Assembly (NCBI GenBank): GCA_000328365.1
Contig: KB297637.1
Coordinates: 68,279 to 132,278 of the forward strand
Direction: 5' to 3'
Source: Capitella teleta
Lineage: Eukaryota; Annelida; Polychaeta; Capitellidae
Length of the DNA: 64,000 bases
Shown in pieces: positions 55,355-64,000 of the stretch; the stretch's first letter is position 1; every line of letters starts with the position of its first letter. The notes under the pieces were generated by a model. The model was not told where the DNA came from. It saw only the letters and a list, made by a program, of their open reading frames with translations, and did not search any database. The translations under genes and the position numbers were made by a program.

Positions 55355-56355
55355 CAGTAGTCCTGCGAATAACGAACGGTGCTGGATCCAAGAAAAAGTG
55401 TTCGTAGTTCGGGGGTGTTCGTTAGTCAAGGTTGGGTAAAATTAGGTCAATATGGTAACTCATGCTGGCTTTGCAACAATCAACAATAACAGCAATGAAG
55501 TATAATGCTTATTCATAGTTTATTGAATCATTTATCTTTCAATAAAATCTGTAATAAGTTAATCTCCATCGATGGAGCTGTAACTCTACTCCATCTCTTT
55601 GAAACGCGCGTCGCCTCCGAGCGTGAGACTCTGCCGCTGAACCAGCTCTAGCGAGTCGGCATGCACCTCGGGGGAGCTTGCCTCTGCTTGCTGCATTAAC
55701 TTTTAGCGCTGTCGAGTGACCCCGTGCTTACTCCAAAATAGTATCTCAACGATGATTTGGCTAATTTGACAGGTTAAAGTTAAGCCCCACCCATTGACCC
55801 GCTAAAATTGACTTCACCCCGTTTTTTTTTCTTCAGTTTTCTACTGTGTAGGCATAATTATGACCGCAATTTATTCTCGTATGAAGTGCAACATAACATG
55901 CATATCAGCCTTAATCATTTTAAATACCTTACAATCCTTTAAAAACCACCGTTCAGGTGTTATAGGCGCCGCGCACACGGCCATCTCAGCGGAATTATAT
56001 TAACTTGCGAACAGGCACACAACAACCGCTCGCATGTATAATTACAGCAACCTATATACCCGCTAAACATCGTAGAACATCATTAATAGTGTGCTGTGTG
56101 CATTTGCCATAAGATTATTGAAAAAATAATCTTATGGCAAATGCACACATATTTTCAATTTCAATTTTATTGAAAAAATGTAAAATTAAAATATTTTATT
56201 TCTGAGGGGGGTGTTCGTTGTTCGCGTTTCGGGGTGTTCGCTGCTCAGGGTTGATTTCCTATTGGTTAACATGGGAGTGAGCTGCGTCCAAAGAAAATCG
56301 TTCGTTAGAGAGGACTGTTCGCTAGAGGTGTGTTCGTTAGTCGCAGGTACTACTG
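55355..56355. mobile_element. Pogo/Tigger-like non-autonomous DNA transposon
   Basis: The ends CAGTAGTCCTGCGAATAACG and CGTTAGTCGCAGGTACTACTG form imperfect inverted repeats, flanked by TA at 55353-55354 and 56356-56357. GTTCGT/GTTCGC motifs recur within both ends. The 1001-bp body has no transposase frame. A perfect inner inverted repeat (GTGCATTTGCCATAAGATTA and its complement) lies at 56099-56147. Insertion is probably in LRRC61 intron 1. Confidence 0.82.
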
Positions 56356-56499
56356 TACCGAAAATTTAAGCTTCCGATTTCTCCGGTTGTACATGTACGA
56401 GTAGATAATGAACAAAGCTGTATCCCATCAAATATTTTGGTGCATATGGGGCACTGTGAATGCATAATTAAGTTAAATTAGCTGTGATTCTTATTATTT

Positions 56500-56790
56500 C
56501 TATGTCTTGACAGTTGAAGTTCTGAGTTTAAAACCTGATCAACCCACAATTAGGGCATTATGAATTATACATGAGTTATAATTCATTATAACCTGAATCA
56601 CTCTGCTACTCAGGTCAGGTGCTATGTGTTACTGTCTATATGGTTGCATGCAGGATAAACAATCCTGGGGATCAATTTGGAAGAATTTTGGGAGTAACCC
56701 TGGTCATGAGTTTATGCTTTGGCACCCAAACACTGGCAGAGCAAGCAGATCTGGGTCGTTAAACCTCGATTGCATGATCAAATAATGCCT
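56500..56790 (+). mobile_element. SINE-like repeat, copy 2 (diverged)
   Basis: Shares GGTGCTATGTGTTACTGTCT, TGCAGGATAAACAATCC and a weak TGGCACCC string with the copy at 20950-21335, in the same order and orientation. Its B-box region has decayed. Boundaries are approximate. Confidence 0.6.
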
Positions 56791-57499
56791 TAATTATTTG
56801 CAGGTATATAATGCTGCTCACATTGAAGGAAATTCATGCTGCAGTTTATTACATGGCTAATTAAACAACTACAAAAAAGTTAACCCTGCAGAAAGTTCAA
56901 CATTGAACAACAATTGCATATCGAAATTGCAATTCAATAATTCATGCCTGATATAATAAATTAAGCTTTATAAGTTTATTCCTTTTCCGATATGAATCCC
57001 CAGCTGACTAATCAATTTAGTTTATTGCCCCATATCGCAATTCAGAGAGGAGATCTACCAGAGAGACGCAACTGTTTACTTGTCAACTTTCGCCTTGCTG
57101 TTCAGCATATATTAAGATATAAGAAGCTTAAAACTAGGAAAAGGGAAATTAATAGTATTATCGCTCAAACAGAATTCGAAAATAACACCAATGAACCCCA
57201 TTAAATCCAAATACAACAGATATTCAATCCAGAATGGCCCCAAAAATTAATTACTTCGATTTTCACCCGATTCATTCATGATTTAGTCACAAAACTGAAT
57301 AAATATCGCCAAAAAAAGGGGGATTATTCGTTCAGTCTCTATGGTAAACAACACTGCGTATAATTTCTCCCAACAATGAATTTCAGCCGGATATTTAGGC
57401 CGCGTATCGATGAACGCGATCAGCAAGCGAACGGACGCTGTAATAAACGCGATGCACTGGTGTTGAAGCGAGGACACAAATTCGGAGTCATCCTTCAGG
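56791..57499. other. Region upstream of CIB
   Basis: No coding exon is confirmed. It is a likely site for the CIB promoter and perhaps the LRRC61 first exon on the other strand. A plus frame of 70 codons (56992-57204) has no recognised similarity. Confidence 0.4.
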
Positions 57500-60400
57500 A
57501 TGGGCAGCAAGCAGAGTGCGTTCAGCGATGAGCAGTTAGATGCATACCAAGTAAGTAACAGTAATGAATTAACCATTTAATTAGCAAACAAATATTGTTA
57601 TTATTATTTTCTTTTTCGCATCACAGGATTGCACTTTTTTCTCCAAGAAAGAAATCCTGAGGTGAGAGCTTGGAGATTTATTATTTATTATTTATTTATA
57701 GTTGTTAGTTATTAATGGTAATAATTTTGTATTCATAATTACAAAGATGCAAACTAAACACATAATCTGCTGGTAACAGGACAGGAGAAACATCAATAGG
57801 ATTGCAATTAAGAATTTAAGCCAGGTATATAAATCCTACAATTGACATTAACAAAGTAAACAGGTTAAATTTTTTTTTATTAAACTTGAATAGATGCTTA
57901 GTTATGTATTGTAACAATTAGGAATAAAGGTTGCCTCTCGATAATACAGTTAATTTATATGCACTACTTAGGCCCCTACAACAAACGTGAATAATTATGT
58001 CGAATTAGGATTTGCACTCGAGCAGATCAGAGGAAAGCAGAGGACGTCATTGCGGATTCACCGTTACTTAGAGGGCCCAGGATATCCGCTCCATGCCTCA
58101 CCTTTCTGGGCATAATTACGAAATTGTTAGACTGTCTGGTAAGCGGAAAGAGTGGGCAGTGGTCCACTATAGCGACGGTCAATCAAGGGACGGCTCACGT
58201 GACAAATGCACTTCCGGTGAATGTTATTAAATTCGTGATTTTTGGGTCTGAAATAGAACTCACCAAAACGAAGGTGTTATTCGACGTTATGTGGTTGGTC
58301 ATGAATATTCATGAGCAGAAGAAAACAGTCGCCTAAACCGAACACATGCAGTGCGAGATAACAATAATCATCATTCATTAATCCGGCGATTCGCATGCAT
58401 GAATCGCCCTGACGATGCTCTGTGGGGCTGGCATGTATCGATCACTTAATATGATCCTCGTTAGGAATTTATGAATTTATGCGGTTGAAATGTCCGGGAG
58501 AATTGTGAGAATTGATCGCACGACGAAATAATTCCACGGCGCGAAGGGGAAATATTCCTTTGGGGAGACAGCGTCAACATTGCGAGCCCCGAAAACAGTA
58601 GTTGATATTCATGAAACCATATTGGACAAACATCCCTCCTCGGAAACAGGGATCCAGGGAAGGGCGTGTCGGGGGTGCATGTTCAAGGCACGCCATTATT
58701 TTATGAGATCACTGATGAATCATTTCTTAGGTATTTATCAGTTTTATTGCGTTATTTAAGCGCTAATTTTTTAGCCCAAATCCGACTGAGAGCTAATGGC
58801 AAGAATATGACTTTGAACAATTAATATTTGTCATAGATCATAGAACCTGAATTTTTATACTGAACTACAATCAAGAGAAACCCGATTTGTGTAATATAAC
58901 AAGTGTAGTGTATATTTAGCGTATATATAATGCAATATATTATAAATTTATAATGTGTTATTGTCACAAAGGAAAGTACGCATACGTACACCTGTTAGTG
59001 TTTTGCAATTTTACCTATCTGCTACAAAATACTGGCTGTATCCATATATTTATGCATAGATGTGGATAGTTATATCATTCTATTTCAATGATTTGACAAT
59101 ATTCATATCCCTAACATAATACTACAAAATTACCCTAAAGGTATAAGTAGTAGTTCTTCGCTAAAAGAGAATATTGAACTCGAATCGTCGAGGTAAAATT
59201 TGCGGAAACGTCAAAATACCTCAAAAAATTGTGGGACACGTTTTTTTTTTTTTTTTTACGGGACCGTTAGATCTACATTGAATCCAATGATTTCAATTAA
59301 ACTGTGGTACATATATGCAAATTAACATGAACATGTATATGACAATTAATTGTGATATTCTCTTAATGTTTTCCAGTTTTTATTCTTGTTTAATTATCTA
59401 AAGGAACATAAATTCAGGCCAGCAGGCCTACTAGTGCTCTCTTCTGGGCTTCATTATACAATTTTATAATAATTTCATAAAAATGTTACAAACACATTTA
59501 TTGTGCATTGCTTTGATGCGTCTATGAGGAAAATATCGGAAATATTCGTTCATGATGAATAGTCTAAAATTGATTTTGAATTAGCGCGTAAATCAGGAGT
59601 CTGATTGAAATTATCACCTGAAAAGCTGCCATATATTAAAGCCATGCATATTTCAGTTTTCTGTTTTCACGCCTTCTATGTTAGGCCGAGAACTTTTCGA
59701 ACAACTCTCGCCATGTAGTTAACTCAAATGGTAGAGATATCAGTTTCTATAATTCTAAATTTTGATTAAATGAAAGAGATGTTTCTCTGGAACAGCGCTT
59801 TCCTTCTAATAAGCCTTCGTGCGTGAACACTACTGCACTTACTTCTATTTCACCCGACAGGATTTACAAGCGATTCCAAGAACTGAGCCCTAGCGCCATC
59901 CCAAAGCAGACTAGGGGAGGGGCAGGAGCTCCCTCGCAGTGCCTCCGAGTGTCTCAGGCGGACGTCGAGAGCATGCCGGAGTTCAAGGTTCGTCAAATGT
60001 CACTTTCAGCAAATAATGTTATGAGCATAATTAAATTGATTTATAATTATCTTTGATTCTTGCTCAACGAAGGTTGCCGCTCGGTTGATACTGGACATGC
60101 CAGAGCTCAAGGTAACGGTCACTGGTGGTCAGCTCTCTATTGGTTTGGCATGTTGATGTCATGTGCACCGGTCAAGGTCTCGTGGCTATGGAGGGATGTC
60201 TGTTCCTGTTTTATATCGCATGACTAAATGATCGTGTTCTTTTTGTTATGCACAGTAAATAATAGACACAATTAAAACCCATCGAGAAATGTGTGAAATG
60301 AAATTATGAACAGGGTAATATTATTTTTATATAAAATACGACATTCAAAATATGTGCATAATTACAGAGGAAATATAATGACGATAACATTTTTCTCCTT

Positions 60401-62619
60401 TAATAGTGACAAGATAATTCCACAATGTAACGGACGATAACCGCACGTACAACAAAACAGTTTATAAAACTATTATTTTCTAAATTTGGTTTGTTATGAA
60501 ATTCCTAAAACAGTGCTCATGACTTCTTGCAATATAAGATGCATGAATCTGATGAATATTATGCTGACGGAGAATGAGTTCACTGTCTCATTGTATTCGA
60601 GTGATTGGGGTTTTACGGCTCCACCCAACCCGTTCGGGTGATACGGGCGCCATTGTATTCGAATGTGTGAAGTTGCATGTGATGATTAAGTGCTTGGCAT
60701 GTGACTGATGTGGTGAACTCAATTGCTATTGTCCACTTAGTTGTTGAAATACGCATATTACATGCATGTGAAATATTATTACCTTATAGTCATCGTTACC
60801 TTGACCTCTGATTCTGAACTTTGACCTGAACAGGAGAATCCATTTCGTCGAAGGATCTGCGAAGTCTTCTCAGAGGACGGACGAGGAAACATGAGCTTTG
60901 AGGATTTCCTCGACATGTTCTCTGTATTTAGCGAAGCAGCACCTCGTGACATCAAAGCAGTTTATGCATTCAAGATTTATGGTCAGTTTAAAGATACATA
61001 TGGTCAGTTTCAAGATCAATGGTCAGTTTCGAGATATATGATCAGTTTCCAGATACATGGTGAGTTTCAAGGTCAATTGTTAGTTTCGAGATATATGGTC
61101 AGTTTCAAGATACATGGTGAGTTTCAAGATCTCTGGTCAGTTTTAAGATGCATGGTCAGTTTCAAGATTTATGATCCGTTTCAAGATGCATGGTCAGTTT
61201 CAAGATCTCTGGGTCAGTTTCAAGATCCTTTGTCAGTTGTAAGCGCTATGGTCCGTTGCGAATTCTATGGTCAGTTTCGAGATCCGTATATGCAAATGGA
61301 TAGGATGACGTAGGCTTATTATTTTAATGGACACATTTTTGTCAGTTTGGTAACAGATATATTAAGAAGGGGAAAGGAAAGTTCGATTAAAGTCATCTTA
61401 TCTTGACATTAATTGATTGATCATAACTCGTTCTGCGGTGCATCTGTCGATCACGTGTTCGTTCATTGAACCATTGGTTTTATTATTTCAGATTTTGACG
61501 GTGACACACACCTGGGGAAAGAGGACATCGTGCTAACTCTCATGTGCCTCACTCGGAATGAGATGAACCCAACCGAAGTGGAGTTCATTTGCGAGAAGGT
61601 GCGATTGGGCGTCAGACGATGTTAAGAACACGATTGGTCAGCTGAATAGGGAACATCAATCGCACCACAAATTCAATCGCTGCTTTATACACAAATTCGA
61701 AATCGATTGATTTAAGACAATGCGACGATCTGCTATGGAATAATGGCGCTCCCCGGGATTTGCGAGTAGGCCTACAAGTATCTTAATTGTGTCCGTCGAC
61801 CGATGAGTTGTCAAAGAATCTGTGTGCACTGTAGATACTCACAATTATTAGATTTAAATGAGGTTCTGGGAGATGACACATTGCAACTCAGTGGCTTCAA
61901 TTAGCTGTCACTGGATGCACTTGGGTCTATTTTTGTGACGTCACGATTCTGTCGAGTGATCCCCTCAACCGATGTTTCAGGACACTAATGCGCAAATCAA
62001 ACTCCGATGATGGAAGTGAACAGCGAGTAATGTTGATCCCTTGTATTGCTATAACTCACAGCACGTGTTTTCTGCGACATATTTATATAAACAATTAATT
62101 TATTAATTATTATACTTATTTCAATCTAAAATATTATTTCATTCTGTGTTTATTCTTATTGCGCATCTTTCTCTTATCTCAACAGATTCTAGAAGAAGCA
62201 GATCTGGACGAAGACGGGAAGCTGTCTTTCACGGAATTTGAACACGTGATCTCCAGAGCGCCAGACTTCCTCAGGTGCTCAAATGAATAAGTTATAATTG
62301 TACTAGAATAATTATAACTTGGAAAATGTTGAAACCTCAAAGGATTGCTTTATGCATTGAGATCGTACAATGTCCATGGTAACCTCTTTGGTCAAAAATG
62401 AGTTGTTCGTTAACTTTATATCGCTTTTTAAATCAATTCGATAAGGACCGATGACGTCATTCCAATATACAGAGAATTAAGGCTCCCCATAGAATCTACC
62501 AATGGTATTGCAATTCAATAAATGAATTGAAAACTCCAGTTTCCACGGCAGCGCAATTATACTATTTAATATCACCTTTTATTTGGTATCGTTTCAGTAC
62601 TTTCCACATCCGAATATAA
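57500..62619 (+). CDS. Calcium and integrin-binding family protein (CIB, most like CIB2/CIB3)
   Basis: Exons: 57500-57550, 57627-57661, 59861-59987, (60073-60111), 60834-60981, 61492-61598, 62186-62274, 62598-62619. Without the bracketed exon the product is 192 residues, the usual CIB length; with it, 205. The N-terminus [19 protein letters not shown] has the N-myristoylation glycine and the family's opening motif. EF-hand 3 loop [12 protein letters not shown] and EF-hand 4 loop [12 protein letters not shown] are intact calcium sites. The C-terminus APDFLSTFHIRI is the CIB2/3 signature. CIB2/3 bind integrin tails and TMC channels in vertebrate hair cells; that role is not established here. 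The bracketed exon [13 protein letters not shown] duplicates the end of the previous exon ([13 protein letters not shown]) in phase. Intron 2 holds a mariner-like copy. Confidence 0.93.
58975..59710. mobile_element. Mariner-like element, copy C (5'-truncated) in CIB intron 2
   Basis: Its 3' end (TTAGGCCGAGAACTTTTCG, then AACAACTCTCG) mirrors the 5' ends of copies A and B. The body shares long blocks with copy B (TGCATAGATGTGGATA; GTGCTCTCTTCTGGGCTTCA) and with copy A (TTGAATTAGCGCGTAAATCA). The 5' end is lost. Extent is approximate. Confidence 0.7.
60604..60657 (-). mobile_element. SINE-like fragment, inverted
   Basis: The reverse complement (TGGCGCCCGTATCACCCG ... GGAGCCGTAAAACCCC) matches the 3' part of the repeat at 21264-21334. 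Only about 50 bp remain. Confidence 0.6.
60970..61300 (+). repeat. Minisatellite made of copies of the CIB intron 4 donor site
   Basis: About 16 degenerate units of 19-21 bp, consensus AAGATACATGGTCAGTTTC, begin inside exon 4 (AAGATTTATG|GTCAGTTT) and fill the first 320 bp of intron 4. Each unit recreates the exon-intron junction. The array has no stop in the exon's reading frame until 61311. Confidence 0.9.
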
Positions 62620-63487
62620 GAACACAGACAGTACACACGAGTGGACAGTTGAAGTGAACAATGGTTGACCAACTAGCCTCAGACGAGAGGCTACTCCCGT
62701 TGTCCTCCACATAAGTTGGCAATGGTGGTCATCTCGACATCATTTATCTTTATTTCAGTAAAGACTTTGATAGTATAACCCATCTTTGTTGTAAAAACTA
62801 AATAACGCTAATGGCATCAACTGATAACTTTTATTGTGGATTTATGGGATAAATCACAGGAAAGAAGTGATTATGTTCGGATTGATAATGTTCAAGGGAA
62901 TCTGGAGCCAAATAACCGATGAGACAAAGTCGACTTCGGTTATTTGTCTCCAGATTTTAGAGTAAATTTTCAATCCGAGAATAACTATCGACTTCTCAGT
63001 GACTTAACCGGATCATACCTCGAAATAAACATTCAAACTCTATTGAGTCGAGTGACGCTTTGGCTTGAGTATGCCATTTTGAAAATTAATTTTCACGCAG
63101 TTGGTCTGTTAGACACTTGGCAAAAACTACAACAAATTCTTCTCTGAGCCCGATGAAACAAATATTAGATCTCTAATCGCTCTCAGAAAGTTTCAACAAA
63201 TGCTTATCCCACTGGCAATCCGTTTTATCTGGTGTTTCGCAAGAATCCACTCTCGGACTTTTAGAGGCTGAATACCGGGACCGATTATGTTACCGTTTTT
63301 TCATGGTGTTATTAAGCCTGCTGGGATTGCAAACGCACGTCGTGAACGTCGGTCGCCTTAGAAATCTCGGTATTCGCACTGACTTCAAATGGTGTGTCGG
63401 GATCACAGTATAACCATCCCTTTGCTTTTTCTGTGGTTTATCTTAATTTGACTAACTCTGCCATGGGTCGTTTTGCTGTTGACAACA
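62620..63487. other. CIB 3' flank, no gene seen
   Basis: No coding frame is supported. A near-perfect hairpin (ATCTGGAGCCAAATAACCGA and its complement with one mismatch) lies at 62899-62956. Confidence 0.5.
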
Positions 63488-63750
63488 GGGGCCGATTCTC
63501 GAAAGAAACTTAAGTGGTAAAACTAAGTTCGGTAGGAGTTAATTTGACTAAAACGATTCCAGAAACAAACTTAAGTCCTCTAGACTCTACAAAACTTAAG
63601 TGACCTCTCCACCTGACTTAAATCAAACTTAGTGAATTCAAGATGGCGCCGATCAGAAGACGCCGGATTAATGCTATTGTGTCAACACCTAGAAGAAGCC
63701 TTCCAGACAGAAGCAATGCTCTGGAAGGCGTCATGAAAAATAAAAAATAA
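63488..63750 (+). mobile_element. Possible PIF/Harbinger-type element end
   Basis: GGGGCCGATTCTCGAAAG resembles Harbinger termini, and AAACTTAAGT recurs three times within 120 bp, as subterminal repeats do. An ATG at about 63643 opens a short frame (MAPIRRRRINAIVSTPRR..) of 35 codons. The other end is not seen and the call is tentative. Confidence 0.35.
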
Positions 63751-64000
63751 ATATAATAAAAAATAAAAATAATAGTAAAAGCGTTTTGAAAGGTCAGGTC
63801 AGGTCAAAATATTTCAGTCCTTTTATATCAGGACTCTGTAAAATAATAACGGGATTGTCCTCGGAGCAAGAGATTAAATAATAAGTAAAAAAACAAAACA
63901 AAAAACGTTATGATTGTAAAACGGGGAAAAAGCGCATTTGTTGCGTTATGATTAGGAATGAACGACGCTATACACTCGCATTTCGCGTTTGTGATGCTTT
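63751..64000. other. AT-rich window end
   Basis: Short A-rich tracts at 63738-63778 and 63880-63905. Nothing else is recognised before the window edge. Confidence 0.6.

Noticed and set aside
60891-61313. 140-codon plus frame as a separate gene
   Set aside because: It is CIB exon 4 read through its donor into the minisatellite. Kept only as a possible read-through product.

Overview
The window reads as nuclear DNA of an animal, most likely an invertebrate deuterostome and perhaps a tunicate. It is AT-rich and its genes are split by GT-AG introns, many only 40-60 bp long. The gene set is animal-specific: fibrillin with TGF-beta-binding (TB) and hybrid domains in nearly the human order, a RIG-I-like receptor helicase, peptidylglycine alpha-hydroxylating monooxygenase (PHM), a CIB-family EF-hand protein, AGGF1 and LRRC61. 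The taxon is an inference; the gene calls rest on exons I joined by eye, with splice phases checked base by base in six genes.

Layout. 1-5300: no gene seen; a 5'-truncated LINE (3485-4445, minus) ending in a long (TAAA)n tract. 5301-10697 (+): secreted C-type lectin with a C-terminal PAN/apple domain; intron 1 holds an intact-ended hAT-type element and intron 2 a mariner-like element. 11948-12505 (+): single-exon orphan gene. 14516-19194 (-): stand-alone PHM in ten exons. 19195-23260: repeats (a SINE, an 811-bp element with 8-bp target duplication). 23262-27418 (-): LGP2-like RIG-I-like receptor without visible CARDs. 29276-46808 (-): complete fibrillin gene, with a tRNA-Leu-like sequence on the opposite strand of one intron. 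46809-50900: no host gene; Tc1 remnant, SINE fragment and a LINE fragment. 51350-53949 (+): AGGF1, complete. 54039-55156 (-): LRRC61, tail-to-tail with AGGF1 at only 90 bp and lacking its first coding exon. 55355-56355: pogo/Tigger-like element. 57500-62619 (+): CIB1/2/3-type gene, complete. 62620-64000: no gene; possible Harbinger-type end.

Functional links are limited; the window is not an operon or a dedicated cluster. Fibrillin (extracellular microfibrils), the lectin and PHM use the secretory route. The RLR is cytosolic RNA sensing. AGGF1 and LRRC61 look like housekeeping genes.

Most noteworthy: a minisatellite in CIB intron 4 that appears to be an amplification of the intron's own 5' splice site and stays open in frame with the exon; a tandem, phase-preserving 39-bp duplicate exon in the same gene; and the very tight AGGF1/LRRC61 3' ends, where both poly(A) signals overlap the stop codons. 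I saw no retrovirus, LTR element or Polinton.
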